Shown piece by piece: positions 16,851-26,193 of a stretch of 64,000 nucleotides of DNA. Position 1 is the first letter of the stretch. The number at the start of each line of letters is the position of its first letter. The notes beneath the pieces are model-generated. The model was not told the origin of the DNA and did not search any database. It saw only the letters and a program-made list of their open reading frames with translations. This DNA comes from DATKSG01 sp035531775 (GTDB taxonomy: Bacteria; Actinomycetota; Acidimicrobiia; Acidimicrobiales; UBA8190): contig DATKSG010000084.1 of the NCBI GenBank assembly GCA_035531775.1, positions 12,750-76,749 on the forward strand. The letters run 5' to 3'. Made by a program: the position numbers and the translations under genes.

Positions 16851-16893
16851 GGATGCTACGGACCTTCGACCACCGTCCCGAGGGGAGGCGCAG

Positions 16894-18585
16894 GTGAGCG
16901 AGGGCCAGCAACGAGCCAAGCCCCGTCCGGTGCTGACGTCGCTGGCCGGTTACCAGCGGTCGTGGCTGGGCCCCGATGTGCTCGCCGCCCTCACCCTCCT
17001 CGTCATCGCCGTACCCGAGCAGCTGGCCACCTCCCGCCTGGCCGGCATGCCGCCCATCACCGGCTTGTTCGCCTTCGTGGCCGGCACCGCCCTCTTCGCC
17101 CTGCTCGGCTCGAACCCCCAGCTCTCCGTGGGGGCCGACTCCACCATCGCCCCGCTGTTCGCCGTGGCCCTGTCGCACCTGGCTCCGACAGGCTCGAGCA
17201 ACTACGTGGCCCTGGCCGGCATCCTGGCCGTGGTGGTGGGCGTGGTGGTGGCCGCCGTCGGGCTGTTGCGCCTGGGCTGGATCGCCGAGTTCCTGTCCGT
17301 GCCGATCATCTCGGGATTCATGGCCGGCGTGGCCGTGATCATCGTCGTCCACCAGCTCCCCGACGTCCTGGGGCTGACGTCGGTGAGCGGGACGACGGCG
17401 CACCGGGTGCAGGCGGTGCTGGCCCATGTCGGGCGGGCCAACGGTTGGTGCGTCGCCATCTCGGCGGGGGTGCTGGTCGCGGTGGTGCTGGCCGAACGGG
17501 TGGACCGGAGGCTGCCCGGAGCCCTGGTCGGCCTGGTGGGCTCGACGCTGGCGGTCGGGCTCGGCCATCTCCAGCGCCACGGTGTTGTGGTGCTCGGGGC
17601 GGTGGCCCACGGATGGCCGCGCCTGGGGGTGCACGGGCTGTCGGCCCACAGCGTGGTCCAGGTCCTACCGGTGGCAGGCGTGGTGGCGCTGGTAGTGATC
17701 AGCCAGTCGGCTGCCACCTCGAGGGCGTTCGCCGAGGAGGGTGAGGGGCGGCCCGACATCGGGCGCGACTTCGTCGGGGTCGGCATGGGCAGCGTGGCCT
17801 CGGGCCTGGTCGGCTCGTTCCCGGTAGACGCCAGCCCGGCCCGCACGGCGGCGGTCGAGAGCGCCGGAGGGCGCACCCAGCTCTCGGGCCTGTTGGCCGC
17901 CGCCGCCGTTTTGGTCCTGGTGCCGGCAGCCGGTGTGCTCCATGACGTGCCGGTGGCCACCCTGGGTGCCGTGCTCATCTTCGTGGCCAGCCGCATCGTC
18001 CACTGGCGACAGCTGGCGGCCATCATGCGCTTCGACCTGGTCGAGTTCGCCTTGGCTGTCGTGACCTTGCTAACCGTGGCCCTCGTCGGCGTGGAACAGG
18101 GCATCGCCGTGGCCGTAGGACTAGCCATTTTGGACCGGACCCGGTTGAGCGCCCGGCCCAGTGCCCATGTGCTCGGTCGCCTGCCTGGCACCACCAGCTG
18201 GGGCCCGGTGTCGGCCGGCGGGCCCCAGGCCGAAGTGCCCGGCACGGTGGTACTGCTGTTCGCCGCCCCCCTCTACTACGCCAATGCCGAGCACTTCCGG
18301 GCTCAGGTGGCGACGGCAGTGCACCGCGCCGGTGTTGCACCCGGCGCGCTGGTGCTCGACGTGATCGGCATGCACGACATCGACTTCACCGGCACCCAAG
18401 TTCTCAGCCAAATCCTCGACGACATGGACAAGGCCCACATCACCGTGGTCATGTCGCGCGCCGGCGGGCACCTGCGCCAGAACCTGGAGCACGCCGGCCT
18501 GCTCGCCCGCATCGGGGCCGGGCACTTCTACCCGAGCGTGGACGAAGCAGTCAGGGCCGTGTCGTCGGACCCGTCGGGGACATGA
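16894..18585 (+). CDS. SulP family anion transporter with STAS domain
   Basis: The 563-residue product starts at GTG 16894 behind a GAGGGGAGG ribosome site. About ten to twelve hydrophobic segments (residues 25-420) include the SulP start LGPDVLAALTLLVIAVPEQL, the conserved glycine-rich MPPITGLFAFVAGTALFAL, and VGSFPVDASPARTAAVESAG near residue 315. A C-terminal STAS domain (about 450-550) contains ALVLDVIGMHDIDFTGTQVL. The family moves sulfate, bicarbonate or dicarboxylates, usually with Na+ or H+. No carbonic anhydrase or sulfate assimilation gene is close, so the substrate is open. It lies just downstream of the DUF503 remnant and converges with the GH31 gene, their coding ends overlapping by about 35 bp. 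Confidence 0.92.
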   Translation: MSEGQQRAKPRPVLTSLAGYQRSWLGPDVLAALTLLVIAVPEQLATSRLAGMPPITGLFAFVAGTALFALLGSNPQLSVGADSTIAPLFAVALSHLAPTGSSNYVALAGILAVVVGVVVAAVGLLRLGWIAEFLSVPIISGFMAGVAVIIVVHQLPDVLGLTSVSGTTAHRVQAVLAHVGRANGWCVAISAGVLVAVVLAERVDRRLPGALVGLVGSTLAVGLGHLQRHGVVVLGAVAHGWPRLGVHGLSAHSVVQVLPVAGVVALVVISQSAATSRAFAEEGEGRPDIGRDFVGVGMGSVASGLVGSFPVDASPARTAAVESAGGRTQLSGLLAAAAVLVLVPAAGVLHDVPVATLGAVLIFVASRIVHWRQLAAIMRFDLVEFALAVVTLLTVALVGVEQGIAVAVGLAILDRTRLSARPSAHVLGRLPGTTSWGPVSAGGPQAEVPGTVVLLFAAPLYYANAEHFRAQVATAVHRAGVAPGALVLDVIGMHDIDFTGTQVLSQILDDMDKAHITVVMSRAGGHLRQNLEHAGLLARIGAGHFYPSVDEAVRAVSSDPSGT

Positions 18586-21160
18586 CCATCCGCATCTCGT
18601 CGAAGGGCGCGCACAGCACCGCTCCCGCTTCCACCGGGACCTGACGCCCGTCGGCCTCGGCCCGCAGCGCAGCGGCCCCATGCACCACCACCCGCACCCG
18701 CTGCGGAGGTGGATACGCACCGTGTCGATGCCACCGGAGCACGGCGCTGTAGATGGCGCCTGAACGGGCCTCGACGTCGGCCTCGAACTCGAAGCGATCG
18801 TGGCGCACGGGCCCGTCCCCGTCCCCGGCGTCGTCCACGACCGTGCCGGTGGCCGAGCCGTCGGCACCGACAATGCAGTGCAGCCCGAGTAGGCGCGGGG
18901 CGTGGTCGAGGGCTACCGGGCCCTCGGACGCAGTGCCGTGGCCGAGGCCGGCGTGGTCGCCGTGCACGGCGCACGGGCCGCCGTATTCGGCCCACCCGTC
19001 GTCGAGGGGCAGCACGACACCGCTGCGGACCATGACCGGGATGCGGCCCATGGGGGCAGATAGCTCGGCCACCGACCCGTAGGCGCGCTCGATGGCGTCG
19101 TCGGCCGCCCACAAGCTGCGCCAGCGGCCCGGCGGCATCGTCACCGATCGGGCCAGGCTCCCCGGGGCGGTGACCGGGGCCACCACCAGGGCGGGGCCGA
19201 GGAGGAACGTGTCGTCCTCGCCGGCGGCCAGGTCGCCTGCCTCGCCGGAGGGCGCCTCGCCGGAGGGCCACCACACCGGGCGCACCAGCGGGGCGCCGTC
19301 GACGGTGGCCTGGTGGGCCAGGGTGTACAGATAAGGAAGGAGCCGGTACCGCATGCGGATCCAGGCCGCCACCACGGCTCGGGTGGGAGGGCGGAATCGC
19401 CACGGCTCGCGCGGCGGTGCCCCCACCACGCTGTGGGTACGGCAGAAGGGCAGGAAGACCGCCATCTGCAGCCACCGTAGGTAGAGCTCGTCGTTGGGCA
19501 CGCCGCTGAACCCACCGATGTCGGGGCCCGAGTACGCCACCCCCGACAGCCCGAGGCCGATCACGGTGGCCACCTGCTGGCGCAGCCCGTCCCAGCTGGT
19601 CTCCACGTCACCGGTCCAGTTCCAGGCCCAGCGCTGCACACCGGCCCACCCTGATCTCGACACCACCCATGGGCGCCACTCGGGACGGGCCCGGGCCAGG
19701 CCTTCGTGTCCGGCGCGGTTCATCAGCAAGCCGTAGAGGTTGTGGGCCTCACCGTGATCGCCCCCGCGTCCGTCAAGGTCGTGACGCGTGGCCAGCGGAA
19801 GCGTGGGGTCGCCGGCCAAGGCGATCGACGTCGGCTCGTTCATGTCGTGCCAGATGCCGGCGACGCCGGCGTCGGTCAGGGTGCGGTACTGGTCGCTCCA
19901 CCACGAGCGGGTGGCCGGATCGGTGAAGTCGGGGAAAGCGGCGCGCCCGGGCCACACCACTCCCACTTCGGTGGCGCCGTCGGGGCCCCGGCAGAAGCGG
20001 CCGTCGGCCTCGCCTTGTCGGTACAGAGCGAAGCGGTCGTCGACCTTCACGGCCGGGTCGATGATGGTCACGAGCCTCACGCCGCCCCGCCCGGCGCGCC
20101 GGCTCAGGCCGGCCAGGTCGGGGAAACGACGCCGGTTGACGGTGAAGACCCGGTAGCCGTCCATGTAGTCGATGTCCAAGTGCACGGCGCTGAGCGGCAC
20201 CCCCATCGAGGCGAAGCCGTCGAGCACCTCGGTCACGTCGCCTTCGTTCTTGTAGCCCCAGCGGCTCTGGTGGTATCCCAGCGCCCAGCGCGGCGGCAGG
20301 GCCGGGCGCCCTGTCAGAGCGGTGTAGCGCTCCAACAACCGGGCGGTGTCGCCCACCATCAGGTAGTGGCGAAGCATGCCGCCGGCAAAGGACACCGAGG
20401 CCTGCCCGGGCCGGGCCGAGGGCGGGAAGCCGAACACGGCGTAGGCCGGATTCTCGAAGAACGACAGCACGTCGCCGTCGCTATGACGACCGATGACCAC
20501 GGGGATGCCCAGATACAGCGGCTGGCGGCCCGGGCCCCAGGCACCGCCGGGGTCGCTGTTCCACAGGCGGTACCTCCCGCCGCTCAGGTCGACGGACCCG
20601 GCCTGCTCACCGAGGCCCGAGAACCGCTCGCCGCCTCGGGTGTCGAAGCGCTGCTCCCAGGTGGCGCCGCGGCGCAAGGGCGGCTCGAGATGGCGCAGGA
20701 CCGTCCCGTCGGCCCGGCTCACCGTGAGCGCCCCGGCCCCCGACACCGCCACCTCAAGCGCGCTGCTCGACAGGGCGCAGCCGCCGTCGGCCAAGCGGCG
20801 CAGGTTCACCGGCGGCGGCGGCGGGGACAGGCCTCCCGACAAGGCGTAGGGGACGGGCTCGGTGGCCGGACCCCATGACAGGCGCACGACGTCTTGGTCG
20901 AGGAACTCGACGTCGAGAACGGCGGACTCGAAGACCAGGTGAGCCCCACCGGGCTCATCGTGCACCTCGGCCAAGGCCCCCGGCGGCGACGCCGGGCCTC
21001 CGGGGTGACGGGCGGCCGTCTCGGCGGCGGCAGCCCGGCGGCGACGCATGGTGTTGGACACCACGTGCCCGATGGTGCGGGGCCCGAGGTCCAACACGGT
21101 GTGCACCAGTAGGCGTCCTTTGGCCCAACCGCGTCGGAGCGCCGGCGCGAGATCGGTCAC
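18551..21160 (-). CDS. Glycoside hydrolase family 31 (alpha-glucosidase-like)
   Basis: The protein is about 869 residues from the GTG at 21160; an upstream TTG at 21229 is possible but lies inside the operator-like site. GH31 landmarks are complete: HLDIDYMDGYRVFTVN before the barrel, the nucleophile Asp in GIWHDMNEPTSIA near residue 440, and the acid/base region RSGWAGVQRW with WTGDVETSW. FCRTHSVVG follows further on. A beta-sandwich N-domain with galactose-mutarotase-like fold and C-terminal beta domains flank it. No signal peptide is visible, so it is probably cytosolic and acts on alpha-glucosides or alpha-xylosides. It converges with SulP and diverges from the flavin oxidoreductase gene. 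Confidence 0.9.
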   Translation of the reverse strand: MTDLAPALRRGWAKGRLLVHTVLDLGPRTIGHVVSNTMRRRRAAAAETAARHPGGPASPPGALAEVHDEPGGAHLVFESAVLDVEFLDQDVVRLSWGPATEPVPYALSGGLSPPPPPVNLRRLADGGCALSSSALEVAVSGAGALTVSRADGTVLRHLEPPLRRGATWEQRFDTRGGERFSGLGEQAGSVDLSGGRYRLWNSDPGGAWGPGRQPLYLGIPVVIGRHSDGDVLSFFENPAYAVFGFPPSARPGQASVSFAGGMLRHYLMVGDTARLLERYTALTGRPALPPRWALGYHQSRWGYKNEGDVTEVLDGFASMGVPLSAVHLDIDYMDGYRVFTVNRRRFPDLAGLSRRAGRGGVRLVTIIDPAVKVDDRFALYRQGEADGRFCRGPDGATEVGVVWPGRAAFPDFTDPATRSWWSDQYRTLTDAGVAGIWHDMNEPTSIALAGDPTLPLATRHDLDGRGGDHGEAHNLYGLLMNRAGHEGLARARPEWRPWVVSRSGWAGVQRWAWNWTGDVETSWDGLRQQVATVIGLGLSGVAYSGPDIGGFSGVPNDELYLRWLQMAVFLPFCRTHSVVGAPPREPWRFRPPTRAVVAAWIRMRYRLLPYLYTLAHQATVDGAPLVRPVWWPSGEAPSGEAGDLAAGEDDTFLLGPALVVAPVTAPGSLARSVTMPPGRWRSLWAADDAIERAYGSVAELSAPMGRIPVMVRSGVVLPLDDGWAEYGGPCAVHGDHAGLGHGTASEGPVALDHAPRLLGLHCIVGADGSATGTVVDDAGDGDGPVRHDRFEFEADVEARSGAIYSAVLRWHRHGAYPPPQRVRVVVHGAAALRAEADGRQVPVEAGAVLCAPFDEMRMVMSPTGPTTRP

Positions 21161-21213
21161 GAGGGCGAACCTTAGGGTGCTGCCCGGCGGTGGCGCACCA
21201 ACGGGCCGCTCCG

Positions 21214-21231
21214 TAGACTGACTCGTCAATC
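21214..21231. promoter_or_regulatory. Operator-like palindrome, site B, overlapping a TAGACT -10
   Basis: GACTGAC-TC-GTCAATC occupies 21216-21231, one mismatch from a perfect 7+2+7 palindrome. A TAGACT hexamer (21214-21219) that could be the -10 of the plus-strand flavin oxidoreductase gene overlaps its left arm. Binding here would block that promoter. It also lies about 55 bp upstream of the GH31 start on the other strand. The TAGACTGAC arrangement is identical to that at 28077. Confidence 0.6.
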
Positions 21232-21247
21232 AATCGCAGGAGGACGG

Positions 21248-22222
21248 ATGCGGACGCGACTCACCGAGGTCCTGGGCATCGAGCACCCGGTCATGTTGGC
21301 CGGCATGGGCGGGGTCTCGTACCACGCGCTGGTGGCGGCGGTCTCCGAGGCCGGGGGCTTCGGGTGCCTGGGGGCGTCCACCATGAGCACCGAGCGCATG
21401 GTGGAGGAGATGGCCGAGGTCCGCGCCCGAACATCGAAGCCCTTCGGCGTCGACCTCCTCACGGCCATGCCCGGTGACATGGCCGGGCAGGTGCAGAAGA
21501 TCATCGACGGTGGCGCCTCGGTCTTCGTGGCCGGCCTCGGGGTGCCTGTCGAAGTTGTGGAGCTGTGCCATCGCCACGGGCTGCTCGTTATCAACATGTG
21601 CGGCAAGGTCGACCATGCCCGGCGGGCCGTCGACGCCGGCTGCGACATCGTGGTGGCCCAGGGGACCGAGGCCGGGGGCCACACCGGCCAGGTGGCCACT
21701 ATGCCGCTCGTCCCCCAGATCGTCGATGCCGTCGGCGACCGGGTCCCGGTGGTGGCCGCCGGTGGCATCTTCGACGGGCGCGGCCTGGCCGCCGCCTTGG
21801 CCCTCGGGGCCGACGGGGTCTGGATCGGCACGCGCTTCATCGCCACGCCAGAGGCCCGGTCGGTGGTGGGCTACAAGGATGCACTGGTGGGCGCAGCCGA
21901 AGACGGGACCACCATCAGCCGCGCCTACTCGGGCAAGACCATGCGCGTGGTGCGCAACGAGTACACCCGGTTCTTCGACGAGCACCCCCAGGAGCTGCAG
22001 GCCTTCCCGGGCCAGCTCGGACGGTCCATCGAGGACAAGGCGTTCCATTTGGGAGGCGACGACCAGACCACCGAGGTGGACCCCGGGCGCGAGTGCTACC
22101 CGGCCGGCCAGGGCGTGGGCGCCATCAGCGACCTGGTGCCGGCGGCCGACCTGGTGCTGCGCTTCGTGGCCGAAGCCGAAGACGCCCTGTCGCGCCTGCA
22201 GGCGGTGACGTCGGGCTCCTGA
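21248..22222 (+). CDS. NAD(P)H-dependent flavin oxidoreductase (nitronate monooxygenase family)
   Basis: This is a 324-residue TIM-barrel flavoprotein. FMN-binding features are LGIEHPVMLAGMGGVSYHAL at the N-terminus, AQGTEAGGHTG around residue 140, VVAAGGIFDGRGLAAALALG, and GADGVWIGTRFIATPEA. The family includes nitronate monooxygenase and FabK-type enoyl reductases. In catabolic acyl-CoA settings, members can act as 2-enoyl-CoA reductase-like enzymes, but the role here is not proven. The ATG has a CAGGAGGA ribosome site. The promoter carries the GACTGAC-type palindrome, tying it to the acyl-CoA genes elsewhere in the window. Confidence 0.88.
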   Translation: MRTRLTEVLGIEHPVMLAGMGGVSYHALVAAVSEAGGFGCLGASTMSTERMVEEMAEVRARTSKPFGVDLLTAMPGDMAGQVQKIIDGGASVFVAGLGVPVEVVELCHRHGLLVINMCGKVDHARRAVDAGCDIVVAQGTEAGGHTGQVATMPLVPQIVDAVGDRVPVVAAGGIFDGRGLAAALALGADGVWIGTRFIATPEARSVVGYKDALVGAAEDGTTISRAYSGKTMRVVRNEYTRFFDEHPQELQAFPGQLGRSIEDKAFHLGGDDQTTEVDPGRECYPAGQGVGAISDLVPAADLVLRFVAEAEDALSRLQAVTSGS

Positions 22223-22278
22223 GCGAGGCCGGTCACGTTGCCCGCCGCAGCAGGCAGGTAGCGTTGACTTTCGCCATC

Positions 22279-23268
22279 ATGGACTCCTCGCCTTCCTCCT
22301 CACGCCGGGCCGACACGGTGCGCATGGTGCCGGGGCGCACCACGATCGACGGGCGCCGCGTGCGCTATGCCGTGTCCGACAACGACGGCGCATCGGGGCC
22401 CGAAGGGCCCGGGAGCGACCCCATATGGGCGATCAACCTGCACGGGTACTTCGCCGGCGGCGGCATGTACTGGCGCGAGAGCAGCCACCTGGCCCGGACC
22501 TTCGGGTGGCGGGTGGTGAACCCCAGCCTGGCCGGCTTCGCCGGCACCGACCCACTCCCGTGGGAGCACGTGAACGTCCGTGAGATGACCCGCCAGGTGG
22601 AAGCGCTGCTCGACCATCTTGGGATCGACCAGGCCCTGTTGCTCGGCCACTCCATGGGCGGCGCCATCGCCGTGCAGTTCGCCTGCGCCGCCCCCGAGCG
22701 CACCCTCGGCATCGTCTATCGCGACGGAGCGGCCACCCCGGCGTGGAAGCAGCGCCACGGCCCTTTCGTCCGTCTGATGGGACCATTCCTGCCGGACCTC
22801 GCCGCGGTGGCCGACCTGCTGGTGGCCGCCGCCCTCGACGTGCCCGACCTGCTGGTGGGCAGGCGCCTGGCCTCCACCGTGCGCGGGCTGTGGCCCGACG
22901 CCCGGCGCAACATCAGGTCCATGGGCCGCACCCTGCCGGTGGGCGCCATGCTCATGGCCATCGACATGCGCCAGGAGGTGGCCGACATGGTGGAAGCAGC
23001 CATCCCGGTTTTGGCGCTGTGGGGCTGTTTCGATCGCATCTGCAATCCGGCGACGGCGGCGGAGTTCGCCGAGCTGACCGGTCGATCGGTGCAATGGGTG
23101 CCCGGAGGCCATTCCTGGATGCTGCCCCGGCCCCAAGGGCAATCCGACGTGCTGCGCTACCTGCCCACCGGTAGGGCCTTCCTCGAAGAAGTGTGGCAGC
23201 GCCGGCGACACCTGCTCGGCTTGGACCAGCCGCAACAGGCGCGCGCCACCATGCGGCTGGTGCGCTGA
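22279..23268 (+). CDS. Alpha/beta hydrolase
   Basis: The 329-residue product from ATG 22279 has NLHGYFAGGGMYWRESSHLA at the oxyanion loop, VVNPSLAGFAGTDPLPWE, then the nucleophile elbow LLLGHSMGGAIAVQFA near residue 120. WGCFDRICNPATAAEF carries the acid, and the final VPGGHSWMLPRP carries the His. It is a typical meta-cleavage-product-hydrolase or haloalkane-dehalogenase-like fold with a cap around residues 145-240. The substrate is not evident. It lies 57 bp after the flavin oxidoreductase gene and precedes the alcohol dehydrogenase by 11 bp, so the three may be one transcript. Confidence 0.85.
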   Translation: MDSSPSSSRRADTVRMVPGRTTIDGRRVRYAVSDNDGASGPEGPGSDPIWAINLHGYFAGGGMYWRESSHLARTFGWRVVNPSLAGFAGTDPLPWEHVNVREMTRQVEALLDHLGIDQALLLGHSMGGAIAVQFACAAPERTLGIVYRDGAATPAWKQRHGPFVRLMGPFLPDLAAVADLLVAAALDVPDLLVGRRLASTVRGLWPDARRNIRSMGRTLPVGAMLMAIDMRQEVADMVEAAIPVLALWGCFDRICNPATAAEFAELTGRSVQWVPGGHSWMLPRPQGQSDVLRYLPTGRAFLEEVWQRRRHLLGLDQPQQARATMRLVR

Positions 23269-23279
23269 CCGGCCACGGC

Positions 23280-24383
23280 GTGGACTGCGCCGACGCCCTC
23301 GTCCTAGAGGCACCCGGGCGCCTCGTGCGCCGGTCCCTGCCCCTGCCCGTGGCCGGCGACGACGACGGCGTGCTGCGGGTCGAGGCCTGCGGCCTGTGCG
23401 GCACCGACCACGAGCAGTACAGCGGCGACCTTCCGGCCGGCTTCCACTTCGTGCCCGGCCACGAGGTGGTCGGGGTGGTCGAGTCGCTCGGGCCGGCGGC
23501 GGCGGCCCGTTGGGGCGTGCAGGCCGGTGACCGGGTGGCGGTCGAGGTCTTCCAATCGTGCCGGGCGTGCGAGCCGTGCCGGGCCGGTGACTACCGCCGG
23601 TGCCGGTCCCATGGCATCGGCGACATGTACGGGTTCATCCCCGTAGACAAAGCCCCTGGGCTGTGGGGCGGGTACGCGCAGTACCAGTACCTGTCACCTG
23701 ACGCTCTGGTCCACCGCGTTCCCGAGTCGCTCGACCCGGTGCTGGCCACGGTGTTCAATCCGCTGGGCGCCGGCATCCGCTGGGCCGCCACGGTGCCGGG
23801 CACCGCACCCGGTGATGTGGTGGCAGTGCTCGGGCCGGGCATCCGCGGCTTGTCGTCGTCCGTGGCGGCCAAAGAGGCCGGCGCCGCCTTCGTGCTCGTC
23901 ACCGGCAGCGGACGGCGCGACGCCGAGCGGCTGGCCCTGGCCCCGGCCTTCGGAGCCGACGCCGTGGCCGACGTGGAGGTGGAGGACCCGCTGTCGGTGC
24001 TGCTGGCCGGAGCCGGCTCGCTGGCCGACGTGGTGGTGGACGTTACGGCCAAGGCGCCGGCCGCCCTGGCCCAGGCCATCGCCCTATGCCGACCGGGAGG
24101 CACGGTGGTCCTGGCCGGGACCAGGGGCTCGGCCGAGACTCCCGGGTTCTGGCCCGACCTCATCGTCTACAAGGAGTTGCGCATCCTGGGCGCTCTCGGC
24201 GTCGACGGCGAGGCGTACCAGGCCGCCTTGGCCCTGCTCGCCAGCGGCCGCTACCCGTTCGCCGAACTGCCCCGGCGCCGCGTGGGGCTGGACCAGGTGA
24301 CGTCGCTGCTCTCCTCCATGGCGGCGCCGGGCGACAAGGCGCCGCCGGTGCACGGCGTCGTGGAGCCCTGGGCCGGCACCTGA
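23280..24383 (+). CDS. Zinc-containing alcohol dehydrogenase (MDR family)
   Basis: The start is set at GTG 23280, just after the hydrolase stop; longer in-frame starts would run back into that gene. The 367-residue product has the catalytic zinc motif EACGLCGTDHEQYSG and PGHEVVGVVE, and four structural-zinc cysteines in SCRACEPCRAGDYRRC. A Rossmann domain follows (VVAVLGPGIRGLSSSVAAKE) and then VVDVTAKAPAAL. It should oxidise an alcohol or reduce a carbonyl with NAD(P). Its position after a flavin oxidoreductase and a hydrolase suggests a catabolic role. Confidence 0.88.
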   Translation: MDCADALVLEAPGRLVRRSLPLPVAGDDDGVLRVEACGLCGTDHEQYSGDLPAGFHFVPGHEVVGVVESLGPAAAARWGVQAGDRVAVEVFQSCRACEPCRAGDYRRCRSHGIGDMYGFIPVDKAPGLWGGYAQYQYLSPDALVHRVPESLDPVLATVFNPLGAGIRWAATVPGTAPGDVVAVLGPGIRGLSSSVAAKEAGAAFVLVTGSGRRDAERLALAPAFGADAVADVEVEDPLSVLLAGAGSLADVVVDVTAKAPAALAQAIALCRPGGTVVLAGTRGSAETPGFWPDLIVYKELRILGALGVDGEAYQAALALLASGRYPFAELPRRRVGLDQVTSLLSSMAAPGDKAPPVHGVVEPWAGT

Positions 24384-24400
24384 GGCTCAGGACCGGGGCT

Positions 24401-24856
24401 TCATACGATCCGGTAGGTCTGCACGCCGTGGGCCACCACGGCCCCGGCACCGTCGGCGGCGGTGATCTCGGTAAAGGTGAGCTCCTTGCCGCGGCGCACC
24501 ACGCGGCCGTGGCACACCAGGTCGCTCTTCTTGCACGCCCCCACGTACTGGATCGACATCGACACAGTGGAGGCGCGCGTCCCCTTGGTGAAATCGTGAT
24601 CGGACCAGGCGGCGGCAGCGCCGGCGGTGTCCATCACGGTGGCGATCACGCCGCCGTGGTAGTAGGTGCCGTCGTTGGTGAGCTCGGCGCGAAACGGCAG
24701 GCGGAGCACCACCTCGTCGGGCTCGTAGCGATCGAACTGCAAGTTGAGCGAGGCCAGGTACGGGGTACCGAGCATGGTCCCGGGCACCGCGGCACGCAGC
24801 GCCAGTTGCTGCTCCGGCGACAGCGGCCGAGGGGCGCCGGCCGAGGTGGTCGTCAT
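24401..24856 (-). CDS. PaaI-type thioesterase (hotdog fold)
   Basis: The 151-residue single hotdog protein carries the [20 protein letters not shown] segment with the HGG motif of PaaI/YbgC-like thioesterases. An [16 protein letters not shown] strand and a final [14 protein letters not shown] strand ([11 protein letters not shown]) follow. It would hydrolyse acyl-CoA thioesters, probably as a tetramer. ATG at 24856, with GGGAGG seven bases upstream and TAGCTT (24876-24871) as a likely -10. The palindrome at 24893 would overlap its -35. It diverges from the acyl-CoA dehydrogenase at 24940. Confidence 0.87.
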   Translation of the reverse strand: MTTTSAGAPRPLSPEQQLALRAAVPGTMLGTPYLASLNLQFDRYEPDEVVLRLPFRAELTNDGTYYHGGVIATVMDTAGAAAAWSDHDFTKGTRASTVSMSIQYVGACKKSDLVCHGRVVRRGKELTFTEITAADGAGAVVAHGVQTYRIV

Positions 24857-24892
24857 CGATCGCCTCCCGTAAGCTACGGCGAGCGCCGTACT

Positions 24893-24908
24893 GACTGACG
24901 AGTCAGTT
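24893..24908. promoter_or_regulatory. Operator-like palindrome, site C
   Basis: GACTGAC-GA-GTCAGTT, one mismatch from perfect. It lies in the 83 bp between the divergent thioesterase (24856) and acyl-CoA dehydrogenase (24940) starts. On the minus strand it overlaps the expected -35 region for the TAGCTT -10 at 24876. It is therefore well placed to control both genes. Confidence 0.6.
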
Positions 24909-24939
24909 TAGCGGCGGGCCAGACGAGCGAGGAGGCCGC

Positions 24940-26193
24940 GTGCGCTGGGAGATCGAGGACACGCCGGAGCGCCTGGCCTTCCGGCGGGAGTTCCAGGCCT
25001 GGCTGGCCGAGGTTCTCCCACCGGGGTGGGTAGATGCCGTGGACAAGGGGGACGACGCCGAGCTCGAGGGCGTGAAGGCCGACGCCGGCTTCAACCCCTT
25101 CGTGTGGCAGGGGACGATCGGCCGCAGCGCTTATGCAGCGCCCCTGTGGCCCAAGGAGTACGGCGGCCTGTCCGGCGAGGTGTGGATGCAGCAGGTCATC
25201 CGGTCCGAGTTGGTGCGCCACCGGCTGCCCACCGTGTCCATCAACCTCCTCGGCGTGGGACTGGCCGGCCCCACCCTGATCGAGCACGGGACCGAAGCGC
25301 ACAAGGAGCGGTACCTGCGCAAGATCCTGTCCGGCGAGGAGATCTGGTGTCAGCTCTTCAGCGAGCCCGGCTCGGGCTCGGACCTGGCGTCGCTCGCCAC
25401 CAGGGCGGTGCGCGACGGTGACGAGTGGGTGGTGAACGGCCAGAAGGTGTGGACCACCATCGCCCAGTTCTCGGCGTTCGGCATGCTGCTGGCCCGCACC
25501 GACCCGGCCGCGGCCAAGCACGACGGCCTCACCTACTTCATCGTCGACATGAAGTCGCCAGGCGTCGAGGTGCGGCCGCTGCGGCAGATGACCGGCTCGT
25601 CGGAATTCAACGAGGTCTTCTTCACCGACGTGCACGTCCCTGATGCCAACCGCGTCGGCGACGTCGGGGACGGATGGCGCTGTGCCCGCACCACGTTGAT
25701 GAACGAGCGGGTGGCCCTGGCCGGAATCTCGCTCGACCCGGTGTCGTTCACCGGCGGGGTGCGGCGCGACCCGTGGCAGTCGTACCTCGACCAGATCCCC
25801 GACCGCACCAACCCGGTGGTGCGCCAACGACTGGCCCAGTTCTACATCGAGTCCGAGGTGAAGGAGATCACGGCTTTCCGGGCCAATTCGGCCAGGATGC
25901 GCGGGCACCAGCCGGGCCCCGAGGGCTCGGTGAACAAGGTGTTCAACGCCGAGTACAACCAGCGGCGCTCCACGTTCGCCATGGACGCCGGCGGCATGGC
26001 GGCGGTGGCCTGGATGCCGGGCGACACCCGGGGCGAGGGTAGGGCCCAGACGTTCCTGCGGGCCCGGGCCAACACCATCGAGGGGGGGACCTCCGAGGTG
26101 CTGCGCAACCAGATGGCCGAGCGCATCCTGGGCCTGCCCCGCGACGTGGATGTCGACAAGGGCGTGGCGTGGGCCGACGTGCAACGCAACTGA
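24940..26193 (+). CDS. Acyl-CoA dehydrogenase
   Basis: The 417-residue product carries FRREFQAWLAEVLPPGWVDA, then LWPKEYGG, FSEPGSGSDLASLATRAV, and NGQKVWTTIAQFSA. The C-terminal NTIEGGTSEVLRNQMAERIL has the catalytic Glu in place. The GTG start has a GCGAGGAGG ribosome site. The sequence is closer to the 9134 enzyme than to the 765 enzyme. Its stop lies inside the next gene, which begins 25 bp earlier in another frame, so the GMC oxidoreductase is probably translated from the same message. The palindrome at 24893 lies in its promoter. Confidence 0.93.
   Translation: MRWEIEDTPERLAFRREFQAWLAEVLPPGWVDAVDKGDDAELEGVKADAGFNPFVWQGTIGRSAYAAPLWPKEYGGLSGEVWMQQVIRSELVRHRLPTVSINLLGVGLAGPTLIEHGTEAHKERYLRKILSGEEIWCQLFSEPGSGSDLASLATRAVRDGDEWVVNGQKVWTTIAQFSAFGMLLARTDPAAAKHDGLTYFIVDMKSPGVEVRPLRQMTGSSEFNEVFFTDVHVPDANRVGDVGDGWRCARTTLMNERVALAGISLDPVSFTGGVRRDPWQSYLDQIPDRTNPVVRQRLAQFYIESEVKEITAFRANSARMRGHQPGPEGSVNKVFNAEYNQRRSTFAMDAGGMAAVAWMPGDTRGEGRAQTFLRARANTIEGGTSEVLRNQMAERILGLPRDVDVDKGVAWADVQRN

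Noticed and set aside
21161..21229. TTG at 21229 as the GH31 start
   Set aside because: It would place the start inside the operator-like palindrome and add a tail not typical of the family; the GTG at 21160 is preferred, though not proven.
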